This document shows, one piece after another, positions 17,099 to 26,659 of a DNA stretch of 64,000 nt; within the stretch, counting starts at the first letter, position 1, and each line of letters opens with the position of its first letter. The stretch is from contig NZ_BPIM01000001.1 of assembly GCF_026004115.1 (NCBI RefSeq), positions 806,001 through 870,000 of the forward strand. The letters are read 5' to 3'. Position numbers and translations under genes: made by a program. Under the pieces are notes generated by a model. That model did no database searches and was not told the DNA's origin. It worked only from the letters and a program-made list of their open reading frames with translations. Origin of the DNA: Meiothermus sp. (GTDB lineage Bacteria > Deinococcota > Deinococci > Deinococcales > Thermaceae).

Positions 17099-17874
17099 GG
17101 CGTTGTTGCAAAAATAAAGAGCTACGCACCCCGTGGTAGCTTGACAACTGATGAAGAAAACAAGCAAAGACCACTATAAGGTGCAGGATTACAGCATCCT
17201 GAGCCGTCGTAGGGCAGGTTTATCGGTGAAAATGGAAGTCCATGCCCAAGAACTTTCTGGCAAACGGACGATTGCGGTGGATTCGACGGGGTTGAAAGTC
17301 TATGGGGAGGGCGAGTGGAAGGTCAGGCAACATGGAGTGAGTAAACGGCGAACCTGGCGCAAGTTACACCTGGCTATAGACACCAAAACTCCATCAGTGA
17401 CGATCAGATGATGCCAATCCTGTTGGAGAATATCGAGCCAGAGATTGAAGTTGAGCAGGTCTGTGCCGATGGGGGATATGACCGAGGGGGCAGTTACCAA
17501 GCGATTGCTCGGCGCAAGGCTAAAGCCACCATCCCACCGCGAAAGGGAGCCCGAATCTGGCAGCATGGTAACGCTAAAGCCGAAAAGCTGGATCGAGACC
17601 AAAACCTCAGACGCATCCGTAAAGTCGGTAGAAAGCAATGGAAGAAGAAATCGGGCTATGATCAGCGAACTAAGGCTGAAACCGCTATGTTTCGCTACAA
17701 ACGAATCATTGGCCATCAACTCTCAAATCGTCTTTTACAAAACCAGATCGTCGAAATGAAGCTGGGAGCGAAAACCCTAAACACCATGAGCGCTGTGGGG
17801 ATGCCGGACAGCTTCAAAGTATCAGCCTGAACTTACGAACCTGGAGGACGGATACCTATTTATGCAACAAAGCC
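17099..17874 (+). mobile_element. IS5-family insertion sequence, decayed
   Basis: Inverted ends: GGCGTTGTTGCAAAAATAA at 17099 and, at 17856-17874, the complement of GGCTTTGTTGCATAAATAG. The 776-bp length is shorter than intact relatives, which fits internal deletions. The transposase is broken (see pseudogene). Target-site duplication is not clear. Confidence 0.8.
17118..17830 (+). pseudogene. IS5-family transposase, frameshifted and deleted
   Basis: Pieces in order: GSLTTDEE, resembling the N-terminal part, in one frame; VQDYSILSRRRAGL and the first DDE Asp in TIAVDSTGLKVYGEGEWK with RKLHLAID in a second frame that stops at 17411; and the rest, VCADGGYDRGG (second Asp), the Arg/Lys-rich segment and the terminal KAETAMFRYKRIIGH (DDE Glu), from about 17390 in a third frame. 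Around 80 N-terminal residues and about 10-15 residues between the first and second blocks are missing. Not functional on its own. Confidence 0.8.
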
Positions 17875-17885
17875 TTTGTAAACTG

Positions 17886-17904
17886 TCTTTTTTGAATCCG
17901 CTAT
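17886..17904. repeat. Solo end of MITE-like family 3
   Basis: TCTTTTTTGAATCCGCTAT matches the complement of the family 3 left end (TCTTTTTGAATCCGGTAT) with one extra T and one change. It lies 12 bases beyond the IS5 right end. The rest of 17905-18058 shows no gene. Confidence 0.5.
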
Positions 17905-18058
17905 AAGTGGTCGCGAACTTCCTACAGGCCTTCTCATGTCGGGCCATCTGACCCAGGATTACATTTTCTGTACGCAGACTCTGTTGGATTCACAAACAGG
18001 CGCAAACCCCTCGAGATCGCCTTGGTCATGGCGCTGACCGATGGTATCTATTTTGAGA

Positions 18059-19774
18059 CTACTTGAGCAAAATCCTTCCGTCCAGTGGTGGAATCGTTAT
18101 TCTGGTCACGGTAGCCCCATTATTCACGCCAGGATCCTGGGTGCCTTGAAGGGCTTTGAAGGTACCGCCTAAGTCTACGGTGATGGTTTGGGTTTTGCTC
18201 GAGTTGAGCAAGGCGATGCCGTTGTCAAAATCTCGTCGCCACACCGGCGAGCCGGAGGCAATGGGTGCTCCGGCTGTCCTTGGATAACCCAAATTGATGT
18301 CATATTCATCGAAGTAGGTGTAGTATTTCCAGCCCCCGTGCAGGAAGCTACCCCCAGACATTAGCGCAGCAGCCAATCCAAAGCGCATGGCCTGCAGGGT
18401 CTGGTAAGCTTTATCAGAATTAGGTGATTCGTCGGCGACAATTTTATTGGGCACCAGCGTAAAGCAGCCGGTATCCCGACACCAGGCCCGGTAGCGCTGC
18501 ACGAACTCTTCAAAGCTGAGCCAATACTCGCCCTGGCTGAGGGCCTCGAGGTCAGTTTCAAATTCCATGCCATCTATGCTCTCGAGGTAGGAATAAGCCT
18601 TACCCTGGCGGTCGCGCAAGGGGCCGGTATTTCCGTTGAGATGAAAGCGGTCCGGGTAACCAGCAACGGAATTGGCCGTCAATATAGCGTTGGGCATAAC
18701 TGCGCGCAGCTTTTGTAGAAACTCAATGCGGCCCATCTCAAAGGCCCGGTCGCGTTCTTGTACGGGATCCGCACGCCCATCGAGGTCGAGATCGAGCAGG
18801 TCTTTATCCGGCATGTAGGGCCCGTATACATAGCTGAAGCCGCGCCAGGTGCTATCCATGAAAGCCCCATCAAACAGCAGCAAATCTTCGCGCCAGACCC
18901 GGTAGTGCAGCTGCACCAGCAAGTCTACGGTGGCCGGATTGGCTAGGTTAAAGACCGGATAGTCACCAAAGGCATAGGCGATTTTACCGCTGGCGGTTCG
19001 CACGAAGACCTTACGGTAGAGTTGGGGATCGCTGGGATCATTATCGGCAGCCTCGAGGGCTGCACACATGCTCTGGGTACAACCATAGGTGCTGAAGTAC
19101 TGGGTAAGCAGCTTGAGGTGGGGATTGCGTTTACGGGCCTCGGTCAGCACCCTGGTGTCGAAAGGCACCCGGCCCTCACCCGGGTGGATATTCAGAATAA
19201 ACACACTGAGTTTCAAGAGCTTTTCGAGCGTCAGTTCACTCCAGTTGCCCCATCTGGGCCACCATAACGTAAATAGTCGCGGATAGGGAGGGTTGTAGGG
19301 CTGTAGCACCCGGTAGTTTACCTGACGGGTTAGCGCGTAGGGCTGGGTCGGATTACTTCGAGGAGCCGCCTTCACGAAAAAGCGGTGGGGTTGGTCGGGT
19401 TGTAACGCCACCGTGAAGCGATGGGTAAGGCCATCGCTGTAGCTGGCGGAAAGGCTCATTTCAGCAAAGGGTTTATCGCTGGTATCGGCGCGAACCAGCG
19501 CGGGTTCTTGGGTAGTGACACTAAAGGTGATGGAGTTGGCGCCTGCAGGTAGCAAGCGGCTGAAGGGGGTTATAGGGGAGAGCCTGGGATCGGCAGGCTC
19601 GGTCAGCGGCTCGGGGGCTATTGGAGGCGCTTCAGGGTTTGGGGCTTTGCATGCAGCTGTACCAAGCATAAACCCAGCAGCCAGCAATCCCATCGTGCTG
19701 ATTCGAATAAAACGCAGCAAACGCTGCAACTGGGTAAAAACAAGATAGCTCGTAACTTTTGCTCGTGTATACAT
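18059..19774 (-). CDS. Putative glycoside-hydrolase-like (GHL15-type) lipoprotein
   Basis: 571 residues. A lipobox-like GTAAC follows a hydrophobic stretch at about 28-41; the start may be ATG 19774 or the internal ATG near 19693, which would give a more usual lipoprotein signal. After a Pro-rich linker (PNPEAPPIAPEPLTEP) there is a beta-rich N-terminal domain (about 65-155), then a TIM-barrel-like part with NIHPGEG, TQYFSTYGC, LLFDGAFMDSTW, TANSVAGYP, IDGMEFE and LHGGWKYYTYFDE. The layout fits the hypothetical glycosyl hydrolase 15 group; Asp in FDGAFMD and Glu in DGMEFE are candidate acids. The C-terminal beta domain runs to the end. Substrate unknown. Confidence 0.6.
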   Translation of the reverse strand: MYTRAKVTSYLVFTQLQRLLRFIRISTMGLLAAGFMLGTAACKAPNPEAPPIAPEPLTEPADPRLSPITPFSRLLPAGANSITFSVTTQEPALVRADTSDKPFAEMSLSASYSDGLTHRFTVALQPDQPHRFFVKAAPRSNPTQPYALTRQVNYRVLQPYNPPYPRLFTLWWPRWGNWSELTLEKLLKLSVFILNIHPGEGRVPFDTRVLTEARKRNPHLKLLTQYFSTYGCTQSMCAALEAADNDPSDPQLYRKVFVRTASGKIAYAFGDYPVFNLANPATVDLLVQLHYRVWREDLLLFDGAFMDSTWRGFSYVYGPYMPDKDLLDLDLDGRADPVQERDRAFEMGRIEFLQKLRAVMPNAILTANSVAGYPDRFHLNGNTGPLRDRQGKAYSYLESIDGMEFETDLEALSQGEYWLSFEEFVQRYRAWCRDTGCFTLVPNKIVADESPNSDKAYQTLQAMRFGLAAALMSGGSFLHGGWKYYTYFDEYDINLGYPRTAGAPIASGSPVWRRDFDNGIALLNSSKTQTITVDLGGTFKALQGTQDPGVNNGATVTRITIPPLDGRILLK

Positions 19775-20601
19775 GATATTTATCGTCTAATTCTTCCTGG
19801 ATATTGCCTTTAGGGCTTAGAGCTTGGTTAATATCTTTTGAAGATATTCTAATTCCTGCTGCTCTGCTGCCTGGTCTTCTGGCTCGCCCGGACTACCCGC
19901 TTAGCCCGGCCCCACGGTTCGTCGCCCTCAAATTCCCTCCACACCGAAACGACGGTATCGGGCCAGGCGGCCCTAAACCCGTCCATCAAACCCACAGTCC
20001 ACCAGAATCAGGTAGCCCCCGCACTTAACATGAGCGCGAAACCTGCGTTTGAGCATTGATACATAGAAGAAGCCGCTGCTCGAGACCACTCTCAGGATGA
20101 TCTGGCTTTGTGTCTCCACCGCATAGCTCTATTCACCACGCTCCGAGAGGGTCGACCCAGCCGGGCTTGAAAGTGGGCGCTGGTTTGGATGAGGCGAAAT
20201 TCCGTGAGGTCTAAGTGCGCCCACATTAGATTTTTGTGGTGACGGTCTCGGTGAAAGAAGTGGCCGGTCTTTAAAGCGGCGCAGCTTATGGGCTCCCCTT
20301 TTCGGGTAGAGCAAATTCCTAACGTTGTTGTACTTATGTTGCGCCACATCCGGAAGATGCGCGAGACGACAACGCGGAGAGTGTTGGGTTGCTGCTCGAG
20401 GCGCAGTTGCCCAATCTCCTGGTGAGTACGCATGTCACAAAGCTATCGTGGAGATACTTGATACCACGGCCTCCTCCACCACCCCAGGCTCAGCGGTAAC
20501 CGCCGGTTCATCTCATTGAATCCGAAATTGGCGCAAAAAACGTGCCCAGCTTGGTTTTTGCTACCAATTCCTGCAGTAAAATATTGAGCAGACCGCGAAA
20601 G
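19775..20601. other. Long intergenic stretch, degenerate
   Basis: About 830 bases without a gene I can support. On the minus strand two adjacent pieces look like old coding sequence in different frames: MWAHLDLTEFRLIQTSAHF at about 20160-20225, and GFFYVSMLKRRFRAHVKCGG then YLILVDCGFDG at about 19985-20075. I cannot assign a family. Stops and frame changes argue for a relic. Confidence 0.4.
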
Positions 20602-21219
20602 CTATTTGCGGGGCCGCTTGATGGTCTCGATGTGGGCCCCGTTGTGCAGCACGGCGGTAAAAAGCTCCCACAGGGGTACAGCCAGCTCGGGCTCGGTGGT
20701 GAGTTCGCTAAAGCGAAAATAGGCTGCGTCGCCCGAAGGCAGCACAAAGGTGGGCGTGCCGAATACCCCCAGCTCCCCGGCCTGCTCCAGGTCGCGGGCG
20801 AGCTCGAGCCGCCGGTTTTCCTCGTCTTCCAGGTCGGCCATGAAGCGCTCCAGATCCAGGCCGGCCCGGTCTACGGCCTCCACAAAGGTTTGGTCGTCGC
20901 CCAGTGACCGCCGATCCTGGTGGCGCAGCCGAAACAGCTCGAGGGCAAAGCGCAGGTGGGCCGACTTCCCCTGTTGACGGGCCGCATGCGAGGCCAGAAA
21001 GGCCCGCAGGGACTTGGGGCCCTCCAGCGGCTGCTCGGCCAGCTTCCAGACCGGGGCGCTCTGCGGCAGACCCTGGTTTTCCGGGTGGTTGCCCTGCTCC
21101 AAGCTGTAGTGCCGCAGCTCCAGCTCCAGGCCCATTTGGGGGGCCACCACATGAATCAGCTCGAGGCCCCGCCAGGCGAAGGGGCACAGGTAGTCGAGGT
21201 ACAGCGTAACGGTCTGCAT
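20602..21219 (-). CDS. DsbA-family oxidoreductase (FrnE/HCCA isomerase-like)
   Basis: 205 residues. A thioredoxin-fold N-terminus VTLYLDYLCPFAW is followed by the helical insertion and the cis-Pro segment GVFGTPTFVL. The active-site position reads CPFAW, with a single Cys rather than CxxC. This is common in the 2-hydroxychromene-2-carboxylate isomerase/FrnE-like branch, so classic disulfide exchange is not certain. There is no signal peptide, so it is cytoplasmic. The ATG at 21219 is two bases after the argC stop; the two are probably co-transcribed. Confidence 0.85.
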   Translation of the reverse strand: MQTVTLYLDYLCPFAWRGLELIHVVAPQMGLELELRHYSLEQGNHPENQGLPQSAPVWKLAEQPLEGPKSLRAFLASHAARQQGKSAHLRFALELFRLRHQDRRSLGDDQTFVEAVDRAGLDLERFMADLEDEENRRLELARDLEQAGELGVFGTPTFVLPSGDAAYFRFSELTTEPELAVPLWELFTAVLHNGAHIETIKRPRK

Positions 21220-21221
21220 CG

Positions 21222-22187
21222 TCAATATCCAAAATACTCGTAGGTGTAGGGGCCCTCCAGGCCCAGCATCAGGTCGAGGTTCTGCACCGCGGCCCCCGAA
21301 GCGCCCTTGCCCAGGTTATCGAATCGAGCTACCAGGAGGGCCTGCTCGCGCGCGGGGTTCTCGAAGACGAAGAGCTCGAGCAGGTTGGTACCGTTGAGGG
21401 CCTGGGGGTCCAGTACCGGGTGGTGCGCCCCGTAGGTCTCCAAAGGCATCACCCGCACAAAGCGCTGACCGCGGTAGCGCTCAACCAGGGCCTCATGCAG
21501 CTCGGCCCCGCTGACTTTTTGGGGCAGGGCCCAAAGGTGGATGGGGATAAAGTCCAGCATGCCCTGCCGAAAGCGCCCCACTGCCGGTGTGAAGATGGGG
21601 GGGTGCTCGAGGCCCGAGTAGAGGGTCATCTCGGGGATGTGTTTGTGGGTCAGCTCGAGGCCATAGGCCCGGTAGTCGCCGGCCAGCCGGTGCTCTCCCC
21701 TTCCTTCCATGGCTTCTATCAGTTGCCGCCCACCCCCCGAGTACCCCGAGATGGCATTCACCGAGGCCGCAAAGCGCCTGGGCAACAGCCCAGCGTCTAT
21801 CAGGGGCCGCAACAGGGCAATCACGCCGGTGGGGTAGCAGCCGGGGTTGGAAACCAGGCGAGCCCGGCGAATATGTTCGGGTTGCGCAGGGGTTAGCTCC
21901 GGAAACCCATACACCCAGCCCTCGTCCACCCGGTGGGCCGAACTCGCGTCCAGAATGCGGGTCTCGGGGTTCTCCAGCATCCCCACCGCGGCTTTGGCCA
22001 GGTCGTCGTGCAAGCAGAGGATGGCCACATCCACCGCGTTTAATAGCCGCTTGCGCTCAGACTCATCCTTGCGCTTAGCAGGGTCAATGGAAACCAGTTC
22101 GATATCGCCGCGGCGCTGCAAGCGCGCCCGAATCTGTAGGCCGGTGGTGCCCGCTTCGCCATCAATAAACACGGTGGGTTTTTTCAT
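21222..22187 (-). CDS. argC: N-acetyl-gamma-glutamyl-phosphate reductase (short type)
   Basis: 321 residues, the short second form of ArgC. The N-terminal Rossmann part reads [13 protein letters not shown]; the active-site Cys117 sits in [11 protein letters not shown]; the later motifs [13 protein letters not shown] and [10 protein letters not shown] are present, with [15 protein letters not shown] at the C-terminus. It reduces N-acetylglutamyl phosphate to the semialdehyde, step three of arginine synthesis. The ATG at 22187 is preceded by GGCGGGAAAGA. argF lies about 240 bases upstream on the same strand. Confidence 0.93.
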   Translation of the reverse strand: MKKPTVFIDGEAGTTGLQIRARLQRRGDIELVSIDPAKRKDESERKRLLNAVDVAILCLHDDLAKAAVGMLENPETRILDASSAHRVDEGWVYGFPELTPAQPEHIRRARLVSNPGCYPTGVIALLRPLIDAGLLPRRFAASVNAISGYSGGGRQLIEAMEGRGEHRLAGDYRAYGLELTHKHIPEMTLYSGLEHPPIFTPAVGRFRQGMLDFIPIHLWALPQKVSGAELHEALVERYRGQRFVRVMPLETYGAHHPVLDPQALNGTNLLELFVFENPAREQALLVARFDNLGKGASGAAVQNLDLMLGLEGPYTYEYFGY

Positions 22188-22429
22188 GTTCTTTCCCGCC
22201 AAAAGTCAGCTATGTGAAATGTTCAACTTGACGTATGCCTCAGGTTTCAGGTCAACCGCGAACCCCGCCCTTATCGAAGGGCCAGCCGACTTTCGAAGGC
22301 AGGGGGGCTCATCGGGGTTTACACCCAGTTCCAAGAGCATGGCTCTCAGGCGAAAAACCACCGCCAGGGGCGATTCTTTTCGCGGCTAACCGACCAGCTT
22401 GCGAACAGAGTTCGAAAAGACCCACCTCT

Positions 22430-23371
22430 CTAGCTTAGCAAATGGTAAAGCAGCGCTTTCTGCGCGTGCAGGCGGTTTTCGGCCTGATCGAAGACGCGCG
22501 ATTTCTTGTGCAGGGTGGCCTCCTCCACCACCTCCTCGCCGTAGTGAGCAGGCAGGCAGTGCAAGAAGATGCCATCGGGGTCAATCAGGTCGAGCATGGC
22601 CGGGTTCACTTGAAAACCGGCGAAGTCTTTGATTTTGCGCTTCTGGCTGGCCTCGGCCTCCTGGCCCATCGAGACCCAGACGTCGGTGTAAAGCACCTGG
22701 GCCCCTTCGGCAGCAGCGCGGGGGTCGTGGGTCAGGGTGATATCGGCTCCTAGCTTGAGGGCCTCCATGTAGATAATCGCGTTGGGCTCATAGCCGCGCG
22801 GGGTCGCGATGGTGAGCTTGACCCCCGACAGCACCGCACACTGGATATGGGCGTTGGCCATGTTGTTGCCATCGCCGATGTAGGCCACCTTGAGCCCCCG
22901 CGTATCCGGGAAGGTTTCCTCGATGGTCTGGTAGTCGGCCAGCAGTTGTACAGGGTGCAGCAGGTCGGAAAGACCGTTGATGACGGGCTTGGAGGAGTAT
23001 CGGGCCAGCTCCTCGAGGGTGGAGTGCAGATAGACCCGGGCCATAATGCCCTCCACCCAGCGTTCCAAGTTCAGGGCAATATCGCGCACCGGCTCGCGGG
23101 TACCCAGGCCAATTTCGGCGTTGGTCAGGTTGACCGCGTGACCCCCCAGCTGGTTCATGGCCACCTCGAAGGTGGTTCGGGTGCGCAGGCTGGGCTTTTC
23201 GAAGATCATGGCTAAGGTCTGGCCCTCGAGGGGCCGCAACCCCTTGAACGCTCCCCGCTTCATGGCATGGGCCGTATCGAGCACTGCGCGGTATTCAGCC
23301 GGCGACAGGTCGAGATTCGAGAGAAAATCGCGGCCTTTCAGGCTGGAAACTGGCTTTATTGCTTCAACCAC
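22430..23371 (-). CDS. argF: Ornithine carbamoyltransferase
   Basis: 313 residues from GTG 23371, with CGGAGG six bases upstream; the in-frame ATG at 23401 lacks such a site. Carbamoyl-phosphate loop EKPSLRTRTTFE (SxRT-type), HPVQLLADYQTI, the ornithine-side residues DVWVSMGQE, and HCLPAHYGEE near the end. It makes citrulline from ornithine and carbamoyl phosphate. The SMG loop and HCLP identify an OTCase rather than an ATCase. Same strand as argC. Confidence 0.94.
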   Translation of the reverse strand: MVEAIKPVSSLKGRDFLSNLDLSPAEYRAVLDTAHAMKRGAFKGLRPLEGQTLAMIFEKPSLRTRTTFEVAMNQLGGHAVNLTNAEIGLGTREPVRDIALNLERWVEGIMARVYLHSTLEELARYSSKPVINGLSDLLHPVQLLADYQTIEETFPDTRGLKVAYIGDGNNMANAHIQCAVLSGVKLTIATPRGYEPNAIIYMEALKLGADITLTHDPRAAAEGAQVLYTDVWVSMGQEAEASQKRKIKDFAGFQVNPAMLDLIDPDGIFLHCLPAHYGEEVVEEATLHKKSRVFDQAENRLHAQKALLYHLLS

Positions 23372-23455
23372 AGGTTGCCTCCGGGAATGCCTGATGCGCA
23401 TAAAAACGCAGGCATGGGGTTTGATTATACAGGTTGGGAATATTCTGGCAAAAAA

Positions 23456-24154
23456 TCAGATGGTCTCGAGAGCCACCTCGACCATCTGATTGAAGGTCTC
23501 CTGTCTTTCTTGTGGCGTTGTTTTCTCACGGGTAATCAGATGGTCGCTGATGGTCAGGATACACAAAGCTTGCACCGCAAACTTGGCCGCCAGGGTGTAA
23601 AGCCCTGCGGCCTCCATTTCAACCGCCAGCACCCCAAATTGCGCCCAGATTTTGTAAGCGTCGGGCTGGTCGTGATAGAAGGTGTCGGTCGAAAGCACAT
23701 TGCCCACCCGCACCGACATCCCCCTGGCTTTTGCATGGTCGTAGGCTCGCCGCATGAGCTCAAAGTCGGCAATGGGGGCATAGTTCTGACCGGCAAAGCG
23801 CAGGTTGTTGATGGAGGAATCGGTGCTGGCCGCCTGGGCTATAACCAGATCCCGCAGTCTGAGGTGCTCCGTAATGGCCCCCGCCGTACCTACCCGAATG
23901 AGGGTCTTGCAACCATAAAACTGAATGAGCTCGTGGATGTAGATGCTGGCCGAGGGGATGCCCATTCCGGTGCCCTGTACGCTAACCCGTTTTCCCTTGT
24001 AGGTTCCGGTATAGCCAAACATGTTGCGTACCTGGTTATAGAGCACTGGATTTTCCAGAAAGTTCTCGGCAATGTACTTGGCCCGCAAGGGGTCTCCCGG
24101 CAGCAGGATGGCTTCGGCAATGGCACCGGACGGAGCGGAGATGTGTGGCGTCAT
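23456..24154 (-). CDS. deoD: Purine nucleoside phosphorylase, DeoD type
   Basis: 232 residues, hexameric-type [21 protein letters not shown] at the N-terminus, [41 protein letters not shown] (nucleoside-binding Glu-Met-Glu) and TISDHL with the catalytic Asp. It cleaves purine (deoxy)ribonucleosides with phosphate for salvage. It lies 85 bases downstream of the argF start on the same strand; no clear operon partner. Confidence 0.94.
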   Translation of the reverse strand: MTPHISAPSGAIAEAILLPGDPLRAKYIAENFLENPVLYNQVRNMFGYTGTYKGKRVSVQGTGMGIPSASIYIHELIQFYGCKTLIRVGTAGAITEHLRLRDLVIAQAASTDSSINNLRFAGQNYAPIADFELMRRAYDHAKARGMSVRVGNVLSTDTFYHDQPDAYKIWAQFGVLAVEMEAAGLYTLAAKFAVQALCILTISDHLITREKTTPQERQETFNQMVEVALETI

Positions 24155-24246
24155 GTCTGTACTTTATCGTTTAGAGCAGATACCGTACATGGCTGCGGTT
24201 CGCCGGCTCGGAACCAAAGGTGGGCAAAGACCCCCGTATTTCCGCA

Positions 24247-25344
24247 TTATTCGTCGGCCCAGTCCCCAAAGCCCTGATTATCGGACTGGCGCAGGATGGC
24301 GAGTTCAAACTGGGTGGGGTTCTGAGCATACAGGCGGGCCGTCTGGTAGTCCACCCGGCCCTTGTTGTACAGGGAGAGCAGGTTTTCGTCGAAGCTCTGG
24401 TAGCCTTCCAGGCCCTGTTCGCGCAAAACCTCGCGCAGGCGGTCGGTCTGGCTGGGCTGCTTGAGGGCCTCGCGGATCCGGGGGGTCATGGTGATGACCT
24501 CGGTCACGGGCACCCGCTCGCCATCGGTGGTGGGTACCAGGCGTTGGTGGATGATGCCCAGGAGGCTTTCGGCCAGCAGCACCCGGTTGATGTTGCGCTC
24601 TCCCTGGCTGAAGAGCTCGAGCATCCGGTTCAGCACGCTGCTGCTGTCGCTGGACACAAAGGTCGAGAGCACCAGGTGGCCGGTATAGACCGCATTGAGC
24701 ACCGCCGAGGCAGTGGCCGGGTCGCGGATCTCGCCTATCACAATCACATCGGCATTCTGGCGCATGGCAGCCAGCAGGGCTTTTTCGTAGGAAACCGCAT
24801 CGGAACCAATTTCGCGCTGGATCACAGCCGAGCGCTTGGGGCGGTGCAGGTATTCGATGGGGTCCTCGACGGTGACGATGACACGGGTGTGGTGGGTATT
24901 AATCTCGTCTACCAGACGGGCCAGGGTAGTGGATTTGCCGGCACCTATGGGCCCCGTGACCAGCACCAGGCCCCGGCGCTGGTCGCGGAAGAACTCGAGG
25001 TACGCCGCGTCCAGGCTCACCTTGCTGAGGTCTTTGTCCTCGCTGCTCAGGGTATGCAGCACCGCACTGATAGAACCCCGCTGGTAAAAGAGGTTCACCC
25101 GTAGCCGGGTCAGGCCCGGCAGGCTATAAGCCACATCCACCTGACGAAAGGTGTGCAGGCGGGCTTGTTGTTGGGGTGTACACAGTTTCTCGACCAGGCT
25201 GGTGGTGAACTCCGGGGTGATGGCACTCTGGGTGATGGTTCTGAGTTCGCCCCCGATACGGGCCAGCACCGGCATTCCAGCATGCAGGTGGATGTCCGAG
25301 GCACCTTTATGCACAAGCAGGGTGAGCATTTCTTCAAAATGCAT
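24247..25344 (-). CDS. PilT/PilU-like secretion ATPase, divergent
   Basis: 365 residues from ATG 25344. An N-terminal PAS-like domain (ASDIHLHAGMPVLARIGGEL) leads to Walker A GPIGAGKST (131-139), Asp box TVEDPIEYLH, and Walker B VIVIGEIRDPATA. The Glu and Arg residues of the catalytic site look intact. The His box, normally LHTxSA-like, reads STFVSSDSSS, lacking the His. The C-terminus is like PilT. Such ATPases retract type IV pili; this may be an accessory (PilU-type) or specialised paralog. No pilus genes are nearby. Confidence 0.87.
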   Translation of the reverse strand: MHFEEMLTLLVHKGASDIHLHAGMPVLARIGGELRTITQSAITPEFTTSLVEKLCTPQQQARLHTFRQVDVAYSLPGLTRLRVNLFYQRGSISAVLHTLSSEDKDLSKVSLDAAYLEFFRDQRRGLVLVTGPIGAGKSTTLARLVDEINTHHTRVIVTVEDPIEYLHRPKRSAVIQREIGSDAVSYEKALLAAMRQNADVIVIGEIRDPATASAVLNAVYTGHLVLSTFVSSDSSSVLNRMLELFSQGERNINRVLLAESLLGIIHQRLVPTTDGERVPVTEVITMTPRIREALKQPSQTDRLREVLREQGLEGYQSFDENLLSLYNKGRVDYQTARLYAQNPTQFELAILRQSDNQGFGDWADE

Positions 25345-25487
25345 AGGCAATCAAGAGGAAGCCTATCATCTTTGCTGTCGCCCTGAGGCTGTTTGCAAAC
25401 CGTAGAGCGTTACGGATCTTGCTACCCTTTTTGTTTTGGGGCCATACACGCAGGTCTTTTGGGGCTTGATAAGGAGAGATAGCGCAT

Positions 25488-25511
25488 ATAAAAACTCCCC
25501 TTGCGGGGAGT
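25488..25511 (-). terminator. Terminator after the MoaB-like gene
   Basis: Minus-strand stem ACTCCCC/GGGGAGT with GCAA loop followed by TTTTATA, 20 bases past the stop. Confidence 0.8.
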
Positions 25512-25530
25512 GGATGGTTTTTTGAAAAGC

Positions 25531-26037
25531 TCAGTCGAAGGAAAGGGCATTGTCCAGCCGGGCCACCGGACGACCGGTGATACGCTGCACGGCCTCGGGG
25601 ATCAGGGGCAGGATGACCTCGAGCGAATCCTTGCACCCCTGGGGGCCACCCGGCAAGTTAACGATCAGGGTTTTGCCCCGCACACCGGCCACCCCTCTGG
25701 AAAGAGCAGCCAAGGGGTTTCTTTTGTAGGTCTCCATACGGATGAGTTCGGCAATGCCCGGAGCTTCTTTTTCCAGCATGTCGCGGGTGGCCTCGGGCAC
25801 GTGGTCGCGGCTGCTCAGGCGGATGCTGCCGCTAGTCAGGATCAAATCCAGGCCGTCCCGGTCTGTCCACAAGCGCAGCATGCGCTTGATCTGGGCAGGC
25901 TCGTCGGGGATAATCTCATAGTTGGTAATTTCGTAGGGGCCAAAGGCTAGGGTTTCGCGCATCACCGCGTAGGCGCGGTCTTCGACCTCGCCACGGGCCT
26001 CGCGGTCGGATATGGTGAGGATGCCGACTCGAATCAT
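25531..26037 (-). CDS. MogA/MoaB-family protein, altered motif
   Basis: 168 residues with the molybdopterin-binding fold: RVGILTISDREARGEVEDR at the start, NLPGGPQGC and the helix EVILPLIPEAVQRITG at the end. The family's signature TTGGTG(x)xxRDxTPEA reads LTSGSIRLSSRDHVPEA here, so the Gly-rich loop that holds the pterin is changed while RD and PEA stay. Canonical members adenylylate molybdopterin. Whether this one still does is doubtful. A start ATG at 26037; it is divergent from the acetyltransferase gene. Confidence 0.8.
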   Translation of the reverse strand: MIRVGILTISDREARGEVEDRAYAVMRETLAFGPYEITNYEIIPDEPAQIKRMLRLWTDRDGLDLILTSGSIRLSSRDHVPEATRDMLEKEAPGIAELIRMETYKRNPLAALSRGVAGVRGKTLIVNLPGGPQGCKDSLEVILPLIPEAVQRITGRPVARLDNALSFD

Positions 26038-26080
26038 TTGCCATCCAGTTTAGACCACAAAAATGATAGTTTTAGGTTAT

Positions 26081-26659
26081 ATGTGGCACGAGAGCGTTAT
26101 ACTGGAGGGCCGCTTTATTAAACTCGAGCCCCTGAGCCTGGAGCACGCCCCCGCCCTGCTCGAGCACTTCGACGCGGAGATGGTGCAGTACCTGAGCAAT
26201 GCCCCTCGGGAAGCCACCCTGGAGGCCATGCAAAACTACGTCCGGTCGCTGCTTTCGGCCAAAGACCGAGTCAATTGGGCCATCTTCGACAAAGCCAGCG
26301 GCCAGATGGCGGGGCGTACCGGCTATGTGCGGGTCAACCCTGAGTACCGCTCGCTGGAAACCACCACCTGGATTTTCACCCCTTTTCAAGGGGGTTATAC
26401 CAATATCGAAAGCAAATATCTGCTCCTCTGCCATGCTTTCGAGCAACTCAAAGTCATCCGGGTACAGTTTCGGGCCGATGCCCGCAACAGCCGCAGCTGC
26501 AAAGCCATCGAAAAGCTGGGGGCCACCTTCGAGGGTATCCTGCGCAAAGACCAGATTTATCCCAACGGCGTCATCCGCAACACGGCGGTTTACTCCATCA
26601 TTGACGACGAGTGGCCTCAGGTCAAAAAGGGGCTCGAGGCCAGGCTTTACCGACTATAG
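26081..26659 (+). CDS. GNAT acetyltransferase (RimJ/RimL type)
   Basis: 192 residues from ATG 26081 (26063 is possible; neither has a strong Shine-Dalgarno). The fold begins LEGRFIKLEPLSLEHAPALLEHF, continues with the YVRVNPEYRSLETTTWIFTPFQGG region and the acetyl-CoA part YLLLCHAFEQL..RVQFRADARNSRSCKAIEKLGATFEG. This matches the RimJ-like group that modifies N-termini of ribosomal proteins or small amines. Substrate is not predictable. Gene stands alone. Confidence 0.85.
   Translation: MWHESVILEGRFIKLEPLSLEHAPALLEHFDAEMVQYLSNAPREATLEAMQNYVRSLLSAKDRVNWAIFDKASGQMAGRTGYVRVNPEYRSLETTTWIFTPFQGGYTNIESKYLLLCHAFEQLKVIRVQFRADARNSRSCKAIEKLGATFEGILRKDQIYPNGVIRNTAVYSIIDDEWPQVKKGLEARLYRL

Noticed and set aside
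17099-17874. Programmed frameshift transposase as in some IS5 relatives
   Set aside because: More than one frame break and missing N-terminal and internal segments point to decay rather than a programmed shift.
22203-22390. Small minus-strand gene between argF and argC (frame with MLLELGVNPDEPPC)
   Set aside because: No Shine-Dalgarno, no recognisable family; the frame is open by chance length only.
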